From assembly GCA_964030475.1 (NCBI GenBank), contig CAXIPT010000001.1, forward strand, positions 5,135,652 through 5,199,651: a stretch of 64,000 nucleotides of DNA, given 5' to 3'. The notes beneath the pieces were generated by a model. The model was not told the DNA's origin, ran no database searches, and saw nothing but the letters and a program-made list of their open reading frames with translations. This document shows positions 10,295 through 21,905 of this stretch, piece by piece. Numbering within the stretch: the first letter of the stretch is position 1; every line of letters begins with the position of its first letter. The DNA is from Tethya wilhelma (taxonomy: Eukaryota > Porifera > Demospongiae > Tethyida > Tethyidae). A program made the position numbers and the translations under genes.

Positions 10295-12519
10295 TCACGT
10301 TACAGACTTCTGCTTGAAGAAGTGAGCTCGAGGACGTGGGATCTCATTCAGCTTCTCTAAAATATCTGCCATTGTTGGTCGGCAGTCGGGGTCCTCCTTG
10401 ATGCACGACCTGACCAGGTCGTACATGAACTTCCACTTTCCCTGGAGAGCTCGTATCAACTGGCCTCTCTTTTCTGGCTCAGGCAGCTCTTGCATGATCA
10501 CCTCACAGATGAGGATGCCATAGCTGAAGGTGTCGATCTTTGTCGTCTGTTTTGGCATTGGAGCATCGGGGTCTACTGGAGGGAAGGTCTCGGGGGCTGC
10601 ATACACGATAGCACCCTCTGCAGCTGTACTGGCATACCTTTCAACATTTGCAGATCCAAAGTCAGAGACCTTTGCTTTCCAGACACCTTCTTGAATTGTC
10701 TCCAGCAGGACATTAGGTGCACTCACGTCTCGATGGATGATTGGAACATCGTGCTCATGGAGATAGTGGAGGGCATAGGCTACATCTCGAAAAATTGGCA
10801 GTCTATTCAATCCTAGGTCAAATTGTTCGTACGCTTTGCGTAGATTCATATCAAGAAGCTCAATAACCACTAACGGAGACTCCAGGTACTTGTTCTTCTT
10901 TTCATCAAAGACTGCCTCAACGGCTGCTACAAATCGCACCAGGTTAGGGTGTTGGATGTGAGCCATGATCCTGATCTCTCTCTCAATACGTTCAACAGTT
11001 TCTTTACAGAGAATGTCCTTGTGAGGCTCTTTGATGGCTACAATCTGACCTTTCACCTTTCCCACATGAACGACTCCCCAGGCACCCCGTCCAATAATTT
11101 TGGTCATCTCCACCTCCTTACGAGGTATTCTCCAGTTACCGACTGGCTTCTCTGCAGTCTGAAGCTGCCGAGATCGAATGCTTTCTTGAACATTGGGTTC
11201 CATATTTTGATTCTTTGATCTCTCACTTTCCAGCTCTTTCTCCAGTCGATCAATAATGCTTTTTTTCATTGCTAGCTCTTTTGCAAACGGTACGTTCTCT
11301 TCTTCGTGTCTCTCCAGTTGAAGCAAAGCCTCTGCCAATTCTTGCTCTTTCATTTGAAGATCTTTTTTAAGTTTTGTACACTCTTCCTCGAGCGCTGCCT
11401 TCTCCTCACTCAACACCTGCACATCAGTCATCAGCTTCTGCAGGTCACCTTGAACTTGAACTGGTTGTTTGACACTCAAGGTCTCTTCCTCCGAGGGAGG
11501 ATGATGGATGTTCGAGTGATTACTTGTATCTTCAGATACCGTGAGCTGGCTACTTCCCATGGAGGGTAGTGAAACATCTAGAGAATCAGTGTAAACCACT
11601 CTATCATTCACTGTTAACTAAGTATTCATACAATACACAATGTCATACAAAAGTTCATCATATAGTAATGTGTAGTGTGAAGGAAACACTTTATATGGTA
11701 AGTACTTACTATTCTCATTGACTGTTTCAGAGTAGCTATGCTGAGGTCTGTCACTGGGCAGGAGGTTCTTCAAGGGAGAATACATTCCCCTACCAGGTGA
11801 ACACTCAAAGTACCTCAGCCCATCCAGCTGGCACGTCCCATCACCACAACCTTCCTTTTCATTCTCCTGTAAAACAAACAGACAACAGAGTAAACACCAT
11901 TCTTGACTAACTAGTCTCACACTTATACCAGTTCAACTCCTGCTATTGGATCTTTGGCCCCAGGTAGCAGTCCAATCCATCGTATTGTGCCATATGTTCC
12001 ATCTCTACCTCCCAAGCCTGGTACTACCACAGCAGACCCAACAGTCAGACTGTTTGCAGGAGAAGTAGGTGGAGTTAAAAAGTGATCATCGTTGTCAGTA
12101 TGTTCCCCAGTTTTGGCCACACTAGGAGGCTGTTCTGCTACTTTTCCTGCCAACCTCTTTGGGGTATGCCCCTCTTTTGATAATGAAAGGAATTGGTCAT
12201 ATCTCTCTTGTGAAGTTGGCACAAGTTCAAGAGCTTGGCAATCCTGAGGAGTGAGAGGGGCCACATCATCCCATGGGCAGTTAATAACAGTGTTTGGGGT
12301 TCGTTTCAAGCTGAATTCAGCCATTGTTTTGCCTCCATCTTTTCCAGCTGGTTTCTTCCCACTCTTGGTTGGTAGAACCAGCTCTCCTCTGTGTACACTC
12401 ACATGTACACTAGTGTCCTTGAGGCCTACTAGCTTTAGAAATGCACTGTGACCGCCACCTTCTGCCTTTGACTTCACACCAGGAGTGTCTTTCTTCAAGA
12501 TGTAACATACAACCTCCAT
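10295..12519 (-). CDS. CYLD-like N-terminus + CAP-Gly + coiled coil + protein kinase, copy A2 (intact)
   Basis: Three exons (11929-12519, 11710-11866, 10295-11610) join in frame to 687 residues. Residues 1-110 align with the N-terminus of the CYLD genes here (a RGELV segment, the WDDVAPLT segment, and a YDQF helix). About 165-250 is a CAP-Gly domain split by an intron at the same place as CYLD's third CAP-Gly: YGTIRWIG, then GCGDGT, RYFEC and PGRGMYSP. A coiled coil of about 110 residues follows, then a kinase with GRGAWGVV, VAIKEP, HRDVSAPN, DFG and APE. In human CYLD the third CAP-Gly binds NEMO; whether this one does is inference. No deubiquitinase domain is present. Copy A1 is its frameshifted sister. 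Confidence 0.85.
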
Positions 12520-12711
12520 TTTTCTGATTTTCTTTAATTATTGTGACGATCCTTACCACTAAACTTATTAAATTGCTCTGGTCTAAACACAGAAAAATAC
12601 TGTTTAGTTTTTGCACAAACAGAAAACTAATAACAAACTCTTTAATAATCACACAACGCAATTCATATTACTCTAGATAGCTTTAGTCTCTCAATCAATA
12701 AGTTGTTGTAC

Positions 12712-15700
12712 TTATTGTCGAGGACGAGATGTGGGGATGCGGTTTAGAGTGCCGAGGATGGTAGCCATAGTAGGACGATCAGTGGGAGTAGGCTTTGTAC
12801 AGGAACAGATCAAGTTGTACATGAGAGTCCATTTTCTTTTAACCTCATTGAGCAGGTTTCCACGGTTCTCAGTTGTGGGCATAGTCTTGGTGATGACTTC
12901 AGCTAGGAGGATGCCATAGCTGTACACATCAACCTTAGGGGTTTGAGGAGGAATAGGTGCTTGTAAATCAACTGGTGGAAAGGCTTCAGGGGCAGTGTAG
13001 CAGATTGCTCCAGGTCCAGCTGTTCTGGCATCCTTGACTTTGTTTGCTGAGCCAAAATCTGAGAGTTTAGCTCGAAATGTGCCACCTTGAAGACGTTCTA
13101 GGAGGACATTTGGTGCACTCACATCTCGATGGATGATGGGCTCTTGGTGCTCATGGAGATAATGGAGGGCATAGGCTACGTCTCGGAAGAGAGGGACTTT
13201 ATTTGTCCCAAGGTCAGTAGTCTTGTAAGCATGGCGAAGATCCATGTCCAGCAACTCCACCACCAGGAGTGGTGTCTCCTTTCCTCTGTCCACTTTGTCA
13301 TCAATCACAGCTGCAATGAAACGAACGAGGTTGGGATGTTGAACACTAGCCATGATTTGAATCTCTCTCTTCATTTGTTGGATGGTGTAAGGCTGACCAA
13401 GAATTTCCTTGAATGCTTTTTTCACAGCAACTGATTGACCTCTGAACCTTCCTTTGAAGACAGCCCCCCATCCACCTCGTCCAATCTCCCCAGTGATCTC
13501 CACCTCATCTCGAGGGACATTCCACGAGTCCTGCTCCTGAGAAGGAACTTGTAGCTGAGTGTATTGTGCATAATTTTCCATTTTTGTACTCTCAAGCTGT
13601 TGTTGGAGCTCTTGGATTTTTGAATTTTTTTGTGTGAGTTGGGAATGAAGCTGTTTAACTATTTGAGAGTGAGAGTTAATCAATCTGTCTTTCTCCTCAG
13701 CAGCTTCTCTATGACGTACTATTTGCAGCTCACATTCTGTCCTGAGTCTTATGAGTTCTTCTTCAATTTTCTGCTTTTCTTGTTGAATCTCTTTCATTTC
13801 TTGTTGAAGCTTGACATTTTTTTCATCAAGAAGTGTCAGTCCCTTATTGTTACTAGTACGTTGAATAGCATTACTTCGATCCCGACCTTGAAGTTGGAAA
13901 GCTTTGCTGTCAGTTAAATGCATTATCATTCCTGATAGTGAAGAAGCTTCTTCGTCACTGTAAGGGCCTGAGTCAGGTTGTCCATCAGCTCCAAAGCTAG
14001 GTGGTGCAGAGTCATTCTCCAGACTAGGATGTGGGCTTGAGTGAGGTTGTCCATACTCAGCTCCAAGGCTAGTTAGTTCAAAATCACCCTCTAGACTAGG
14101 GTGTGGGCTTGAGTGAGGTTTTGAGAGCTCAGTCTCATCACTCTGATCACCACTGCTAGATGTCTCTGCTGCTCCTTGGACATGACTATCACATATTTCA
14201 GTTTCGAAAATAGAGTACCCAATATGAGGTCTTGGTTTGGGCTTTCTCCCAACTTTTGGACTGGAATCAAGCATCCATTGTCTGGTAGATGACTTTTTGC
14301 CATCAAATACAGGATCTGGTAGCTCCATAGGATCTGAGGTAGTTGTTGCGTGTGTGTGTGTGGGGGGGGGGGGAGGGGGGGGGAATGGATTCCAATATAC
14401 CGTGTAGCCAGAAATATTGACAGAGATTTTAGTTTGATGATCATAATGCAAATCATTTCATTAAGTCCATCCATATTTTGGCCACCATATATATATTATG
14501 CATGTACTATGCATATGCACAAATCGTCAAATTCAAACTTGTCAATAATTATTACGTTCTGTGGATCAACCAGTCAAATTTTTGACTGTCAATATTTCTG
14601 GCTATTATTATGGTAAGTAGTAGTGCAGAAAGTGTAAATCAAGTAAAAGCATTACCCCAGTATATGCATGTGGTAATTCTTGGCATGTGCCTACTGTGGT
14701 GTGCAACATTTCCAGATATATACCATACTGTGGGAAACTTTCAAGGAACAAACTATCAAGAACACTTTCCCATAAATTAAATTTCACATGGATTATAGTT
14801 AGCTAGATTCAAGTAGAAGGAACCATTATAGTAGTTGAAATTCATGCATACCTGGAGCACTTTCAGTGATACAAAATCTTTCATCTTTCTCAAGGCTCTT
14901 AACAGGAAAGAACAGGCCTTTTCCATTGGGACAATGAAAATACCTCTCCCCTGACTGCAACCAAGTTCCATCTGAACAGTTATCCATGGACTCCTCCTGT
15001 AAATGTGAGAATTTAGTTATAGTTTGAGAACCACTGAGTGAGGCATCTGGTATTTCTAAAATAACACATGCAGACTACTGTAACATAGAGTATGATACAC
15101 TTTCAAGCTAAGTGTTGATAATCTAGCTATAATAGTCACAAATAAAAAGAAACAGTAACAATAAAAATACATAAGAAGGTGGTGTGTGGCCTCCTAACTC
15201 AGCCACACTGCAAAGAGTTTGGAAATATATATATATAGGGCCTTTTTTTTGCTCAAATCAAGTAAGTATTATTAATTAATAGAAGGCGAGGACAAGTGAA
15301 AAAGAAATATAATTCTCAATGAGTAGTAAAAATTCTGTTAGCTAAGATTTTAGAAAAAGTTAGGAGATTGTGAGGGATCATGATGTTCCAGAGATATGTA
15401 CAAGGGATTGACAATAATACTAAGAGAGAAGTGTGAATGGATTAGAAGATAAATCCTTTACTCCATGTGTGAATGATTGGACGAAGTATTACAACATAGG
15501 TACAGAATGAGGGAGGTTTGCTATAAAATTAATAATGTAAGAGAACATGCTATTTCCAGAGAGATATGAGGGTGATTGACAATAATATCCAGAGAAAAGT
15601 GTGAGAAGAGAAATCTTTTACTCCATGTGAGAATGACTGACAAAGTACTACAAGATAGGTACGGAATGCAGGAGGTTTGTTATAGAATTAATAATGTGAG

Positions 15701-18538
15701 AGATCATGATATTTCCAGAGAGGTGTGAGAATGATTGACAAAAAAAAAAATAAATAAACAAAATGATTAAGAGAGAAAGTGGAAATAGATAGTTATAGAA
15801 GAGGGTTTTTTTTGTTTTTTTTAATATTTAATATTTTCCTCACTGCAACTGGTGAGGAGGTTGAGAGTCACTGAAATTAGATAGGATGGCCGATGCTCAA
15901 GGGAAAAGTTGACAGATGACATGCAGAATAAGAGACTAAATGAGTGGTTATGCTTGATTCATGCTGTTCTTCAGATATTGTAGTAACAGACAGACATTGT
16001 GACACACGCACACAAAATGACTACCGTAATCCTTAGCCTTGTACCCAGGCCCTTCCTATAAAGAAAGGAGAGGGCCTGGTACACATTGTTTAAGCATGCG
16101 CTAAGTTACTATCTACGTGGACCATCATACAGAGCAAGTAAATGGTTTCCGTGTCACAAATGCTAAGCATTGTAATATTGTGGGTCAAAGGTGAGCAACT
16201 TTGTGATCTTTTACAGCTAGCATGGAGAAATAACCAGAAAGATAAACAAGTAGGTATAATTATGATCCAAATTCCCAGGTTTTCTGGGAAAATTGAGCAT
16301 GTGCAAACGGTGTGTACCAGGCCTTCTCCCTTCTTTTGATGGGAGGGACCTGCATGGGTACGAGGCTATGTAATCCTGTGCTACACACACACACCGAGGC
16401 TTAACTATTCTTAAATTGAAATGAGGAAGAGTGAAGACGGGAAGAGGGTATCTAGAAAAACCATGTTCAAGGCATTTTCTACATCACTCTACTACTGTCT
16501 ACTGAGCTCAATTTCTATTTTGCTATGTATAACAATTTACTGTAATGTAACATAATTATATTCTTGCCATGCATGCAGTCATCAGTGAGGGTTGAATACA
16601 CTTCTAACTTACTAACTCTATTCCTGCTATTTGTCCCTTTAAACCTGGTAGTTCACCAATCCACCTGATAACACCATATCTTTGAGGCTGTGTAGGATCT
16701 ACAGACTGGATCTGGATAGTGGATCCAACTTCAAAGCCAAGTGCAATAGCTGAAGGCACTTCATCACCAGGTATCCTGTGCATCTGTTGATAGGCAGATA
16801 TCCTGTGCATCTGTTGATAGGTAGACTGTTCTACAGGATGCAGATGGTTGGCTTCTTGGTGAAGGTTAGCCCACTGTTGGTGACAACCATTAGAATGTCC
16901 CTGGAACTGCATGATCAGGATTGCAAGGCAGTAGAGGTGGGTTCAACAAAATAATTAACCATGTGCATGGATTCTGTACCTGGGCTGCTCTCCTCTGCTC
17001 TGCTAATCTCTGTCTAGTTTGTGGACTACTAACAGGCTCATAAATGTGATCTTGACGAGAATGCTGTTTTGCCAAAGACTGGTTGCTGTCTTGACCACCA
17101 CGAGGTTGAGGTGGAGTCATCTTACCTCCATGACCACCTTCTTTGATCTCATTTTCCCGTTTGATTTTATCCAGGATCTTTTGTTGCTCATAAGCAGTGA
17201 TACTTTCCCACTGCATTGCATCTTTCACTTGACCCATCTTAGCTTTGACTTTAGCACGCTTGGTTCTCTCTGCTTCCTTAAGTAGCCTCTTCTGCTCAGA
17301 CATTAATTCCCCTTTTGAAATTCCCAGATCTTTAGCAAGTGTAGTTGGATTGGGACCATGATCTCCTTGTGGAGCAGCTCTGTGAGGGTCATCATCAGTG
17401 TGCCTTCCCCTGTTAAGATTTGGTCTCTGGTTTTGTGAGTCTTCCTTGATGACCATGGTCAGAGGTAGCACAAGATGATGGTTACGTTTTGCATGGAACA
17501 GATCTGACATTCCAGGAAGAGAAAGTTCAAAGTTTTTGGTGTACACAGACACATCCTATGAACATAAAACAATTGTAATGAAAACATCATTTTTAAAAAA
17601 TAAAACTTACAGTTTCTATCCCAACATATGTGGCACCAAGGTTTCTAGTATTAGACTTGTTTCCAATCCAGCGAACCGTACCATGAAAAGCAATTCCCTT
17701 TTTGCTGTAGACCACAACTCGGTCATATTCATTGAGAGATTGATCCACACTGGTTCCTAGCTTGCCTCGGTTCTCTTGACTAAGCCTTGCCTTATCAGCA
17801 TATGATGGTTGTTGGCCATGATCACTTTCTTGAAGAGGCTGGCTAATGGGTGGTTGATTTGCTAACTTGTCAAGAGAAACAAAAAGGCCACAATTTTCCT
17901 CACAACGGAAGTAATGCCTGTCTCGAAACCATCCATCGGTTGATCCTTGTCCACGATACCTGTCATCCTATATAAAAGGAAGGAAATTCAGGTAAAAGAG
18001 TCATTGTGGAAGTGTAATAATAAAAACTAACCATAATTTCAACACCAAACATCATGCCAGGAAGTCCCTTGAGATCTCCTTTGTACTCAATCCTAGCTCG
18101 ACTCCACTCAGCATTGATGGGATTGGAATCAGGACCAGGAAAACAAACATACACTTCATTGCCTTTTTGCAATCTTGCCCCCCATTCTAGTTTGTTGTCA
18201 GTAGCAAAAGTAGCAAATCGATCGTAGGGTGATTCAATAGCTGCCAACAGCTGAAAATCAGTAATATCTAGTGGAGCTACTTCATCCTCAGTGGTATAAA
18301 AGGTGACATTGGAATCATTTATTAAGCCAAAGTTGTGAGGTGGCTTTCCATCACTTCGTTCTAGGGGTATAATTTGGGTGACCAGTTCACCTCTCAAGAC
18401 TTTCAGCACCTCTCGTTTTTCCACACCTAAGATGTATTTCTTTGCAGTATTACCCAAACCAGACAATGCTCTCTCACCCTCCACATCTTTCAAAAGAATC
18501 GAACGGAGGTACAGCTCTTCGACACCAGTATTAGCCAT
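12712..18538 (-). CDS. CYLD N-terminal half spliced to a protein kinase (CYLD-kinase chimera)
   Basis: Six exons join in frame to 1166 residues: 18032-18538, 17611-17967, 16980-17555, 16613-16906, 14852-14996 and 12712-14333. The first five match CYLD at 21906-25941 exon for exon (N-terminal domain, GRGQGSTDG CAP-Gly 1, the second RWIGNK module, and the CAP-Gly 3 with CSDGTW, RYFHC and GKGLFFP), with the same intron positions and phases. Where CYLD continues into its USP exons, this locus splices phase 1 to phase 1 (codon CCA, G|AT, CCT) into a coiled coil and kinase closely related to the PUB-kinase at 4412-7396. Kinase motifs are complete (GRGGWGAVF, VAVKK, HRDVSAPN, DFG, APE). One extra intron (16907-16979) is needed to hold the frame. 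An alternative reading is two separate genes or pseudogenes lying side by side; exact phase agreement argues for one gene. Confidence 0.7.
14405..14604. mobile_element. 200-bp MITE with perfect 19-bp terminal inverted repeats
   Basis: TAGCCAGAAATATTGACAG at 14405-14423 is matched by its exact complement at 14586-14604. The interior is AT-rich and non-coding. It lies in the intron that joins the CYLD part of the chimera to the kinase part, near the probable fusion breakpoint, and next to a G-run (14360-14385). Confidence 0.85.
15370..15760. repeat. Tandem repeat, unit about 160-168 bp, just over two copies
   Basis: The block beginning with a gagggatcatgatgttccag-like sequence recurs at about 15541 and again at about 15699, with shared words (tttactccatgtg, aggaggtttg, attaataatgt). 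It fills part of the 1.6-kb intron of the chimera gene. Spacers are not unique sequences, so it is not a CRISPR-like array. Confidence 0.75.
16034..16368. mobile_element. Foldback/MITE element, TAGCCTNGTACCCAGGC family
   Basis: It starts with tagccttgtacccaggccc and ends with the inverted form gggtacgaggcta. Each end is itself a small hairpin carrying an inner cctggtac/gtaccagg pair. It sits in an intron of the chimera gene. Further family members are at 21254-21274, 30238-30299, 45801-45895, 58232-58346 and 63034-63115. Confidence 0.75.
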
Positions 18539-19314
18539 AATTTTGAACTGTGATGGAACATAAATATATTTCTGGCTATACAATAGGTGATCTGTATAAG
18601 ACTACACAATTTTACCTACCCACGTACGTAGATTGGCAGAATTTAGGGAACCTCCTATGCTAAATCCAACCCATATATGTATTATAAATAGGACAGACAT
18701 GCACCTAAAAATCCAATGTAAGTTGGTTGCACCTATGTATGGGAGAGAATTAGCATTGGCAAATATTAAGCTAGCACCATCCATACTAGTGTGGAGGTAC
18801 ACTAAATCCCACTATACTAAACCGTAACAACCTACTTGGTAGACAGCTAAATAACAAACTTCAGGCCAGGAGCCCATGAGGACCGTAGCTAGGCCTGTCC
18901 AGCTTGGAAGAAACTAACAAGCTCACTACTAGCTTCATACTATTAATAAAGGCCATTTTCATCATCCTATTAAAAATGCTCAATACCAAATTATATACCC
19001 TCTTCTATCTGAACATGATGGATATAATAATTATATAAAACCATTTGAATTTCATCACAATTACATAATTTATGTCAGGTAAACAAGCAGACGAGCAGAT
19101 TGCTGCTTGCACACAAATTATACAGTGGTAGACTCACCATCACACCAGAAACCTAGATCCACCACTGCATACGTATGAACACATAGCTTTTCCTTGAACA
19201 ATTTTTGTACTCAACAGAGCAGGAGAGCTTCGAGGTTGAGACCGCGTGACTGAGCTATAAATATCATTAATTTTTAGACCCCACCCTTTACAACAATAAT
19301 TATTTCAATCAAAT

Positions 19315-21708
19315 CTAGCTAAGTTTCAGTCTAATAGCCTGTCCTTGTTCATCCACCCTGGGCAGTCCATGATGGAGGTCATAGTGGTAGACAAGGGAGG
19401 AGTAGATCACATCAGCAACCAAGAAGATCTGGATGCAATAAAATTTTAATTATTGCAAACACTGACAATACCCATGCACAAGAGTATACCTGAGCGAGAG
19501 CATAAGTGAGAGTCATGGCAAAGAAGAAGTTAGCATTAGCACTGCCAGCATGGATCCAGAGGTACCAGAGGACAGGACAGAGGACAGAGGAGACCAGGAA
19601 CATCACCAACACAACCAGGGTGTAGCGCATATCTAAGAGCAGAGAGAGTGTACCACAACAACACAATAAGTACCCACGATTTAATTTGTACCATGCTCCA
19701 ACTTTCTTGAGGACAAATAGAGCTTAGACACAGCTTGGAAATGAGGCTAACAACACTGAGTGTTACAGTAAAGAAATATAGATATGTACCAAAGAGCTAC
19801 TGTAGCTTACATCTGAAGGTATGAGACCAGAGTGGGAGAAGAGCTAGAGGTACAGTGAGGTCACCCACACAGGGGTAAGACTTGAAGAGGGCCATCAGAG
19901 AGAGGAGAACATAGGTCAGGAACATTGGGTGATTACTAGCAGGGATAGAGTAACAAACATACATTGTGATATTTCATAAACTGTGACCATTGTGACCTGT
20001 ATTGTTGTCACGTAGTACATAGAACTGTTAGACAATGCATCATGTAGCCCCCATAGATACACAACACATACCTAAATCTAATAGTGAGTGGTAGAACATA
20101 GATGAAGGCATTGATTTGAAAGATGCAGAGAAAGAACACACGGAAGTGTTCAAAGGTCTCAGTAAAGAAGTACCAAAAGAGGCCTAGGTTGGGAGTCTGG
20201 TCAGGGACTGAGAGCCTGCATACACAGAGTGGACAATAATTATTGTAGCCAAGAGACTAAGTAACAATTATTTGGCATAGTTTTTTCTTACGTACATGAC
20301 ACCATAAACTGCTGATATAAATTCCCATGAGCCAGATATTTTATATGATGCTAAAAGTAGACATCCACTCCAAAGTATGAGCAATAGAAGAGTTACTATT
20401 ATACCAGTAGTTTTAGATCTCTGCAGAATTGGTAGTGAAAGGATACCCAACTTCACTTACATATTTACCTTGTTGGAAGCAAATGTTACCTTAAAGGAGA
20501 GAAGTAGAAATGGAAAGATGAGAACTAGAGGATACAATGAAAGGTAGGTAGCTACTACTACCCCCAGTGTTGACAAGAGCTCTGAGCCTAAGTAGGAAGA
20601 GTTTAAAGCACATAGAAACAGTTACAAATCTATGGGGCAGGAAACAGCTGTATAGCTGACCTCTGAGCTTCATCCGGATAGCCCACACCACAGCTAGGTT
20701 AGTGAGAGAGATGGTAGAGAACCCTCCACAGGAGAGGATGGAGTAGGGATTGAGGAGGTAGCTAGACAATGGTCACAATTAATTTTCATATCTAATAATA
20801 TTATTGTGCACAAGAAACATCTGTCCACAACATACACAATAGCCACAAAAATGGGCAAGGAGGAATCTTCCTTCATCAAAATAGACTCCACTCCTTTTCC
20901 ATAACTCTTCATCTGTGCCTTTTGCTTGGATATCTGGAACATTGTGATAATCATATAAAGGAACTAAATGACAGAGACTTGTTGTTAAAAATACCTCTTG
21001 TTTTTGGTACCAAGTAGCAATCATGGCAAGGTAGTAACCAATTAGAAAATCAGTTGCCTATAACAATAAATAATATAATCAGTAGACAGTCATAGTATAA
21101 AATTGTATTATGGCAATTCAGAACATTAACATACCACAAAAAATATTCCCACTGTCCATTCACCAAGACTACTCAAAGCTTTGAATAACACAAGAACAAG
21201 TGGAGTCTAAAACAACAAATGTACAGCATCATTTTCTACATACTAAAGAGAGAGTGGCCTGGGTACGAGGCTATACTCAAGTACTAAATCATCATGTTCA
21301 ACAGCTGGTGTACTTGTTTAGTCAGTGTAGTCAGACCCCTTATGCTCTGAGGAGCGATGTAGGTGGAGCATAAGCTTGGGGGCTGACTACACAAAAGTAC
21401 TTGTGGTGACAATAATACCTCGTGAAATATATCTCCAGAATAAGGTGACAACCCACTTTCTGACAATGCAATTCCTTCTTTTACTAAAGGAGGAAGTAAA
21501 AGGGAATTCAAATGAAATGTGCTGACTCAGCACATCAATAGTGAACACAACACGTGATAGAAAAGAGCTGAGTGTGCCTACTTCTCATCCATTGATTCAT
21601 TGGTGTACTGATCTCAATTCGCTGTCCTAACCATTCTCTCGAGTTCTGCCAGAGAAGGAGTAGACGAACCAAAAGAGCAAACAGGAACAGAGCAGTACTC
21701 CCATTCAT
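19315..21708 (-). CDS. PIGU: PIGU, GPI transamidase subunit U (intact copy)
   Basis: PIGU is a multi-pass ER membrane subunit of the GPI transamidase, which transfers GPI anchors to protein C-termini. About twelve short exons follow the family in order: an N-terminal membrane segment (21582-21708), [13 protein letters not shown] (21419-21483), [11 protein letters not shown] (21135-21206), [11 protein letters not shown] (20995-21057), a loop exon ending LPIFVAIV (20836-20963), [11 protein letters not shown] (ends near 20761), then [38 protein letters not shown] (20072-20215), [10 protein letters not shown] with [10 protein letters not shown] (19811-19935), [21 protein letters not shown] (19490-19632) and the last exon ending at TAG 19315-19317. 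I see no disabling change, unlike the copies at 1-1465 and 7713-9479. It is head to head with CYLD, start codons about 200 bp apart. Confidence 0.93.
21254..21274. mobile_element. Solo end of the TAGCCTCGTACCCAGGC element family
   Basis: The word gcctgggtacgaggcta lies alone in a PIGU intron with no partner end close by. It is either a fragment or half of an eroded copy. Confidence 0.5.
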
Positions 21709-21905
21709 CTCCGGTAATCCCCGGGTATTCCCCGTCTGTGTATTTTTAGAACAATTAAGGATTATGTAATCTCCATGTTCTTGAATTTGTCTTCTCTTCC
21801 AGAAATTTATTGTGCTTCTTACTTTTCCTCCATCCTCCTACTCAGTGAGTGTGTACATTTGATAAATTTATGAACTGAACGTTTGCCTTTACTAGGTATC
21901 TGAAC
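21709..21905. promoter_or_regulatory. Bidirectional promoter region between PIGU and CYLD
   Basis: Only 197 bp separate the divergent start codons of PIGU (minus) and CYLD (plus), so both promoters and 5' untranslated regions must fit here, unless upstream non-coding exons exist. I see no clear TATA box. The arrangement implies shared regulation. Confidence 0.65.

Noticed and set aside
12712..14451. Annotating the second kinase as a gene of its own starting in the proline-rich frame near 14451
   Set aside because: That start lies in a G-run and MITE, whereas the acceptor at 14333 joins in phase to the upstream CYLD-type exon and matches the sister kinase sequence from exactly that point.
15370..15760. 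Regular repeat that might suggest a CRISPR-like array
   Set aside because: The units are about 160 bp and continuous, without short repeats and unique spacers, and the genome is eukaryotic.
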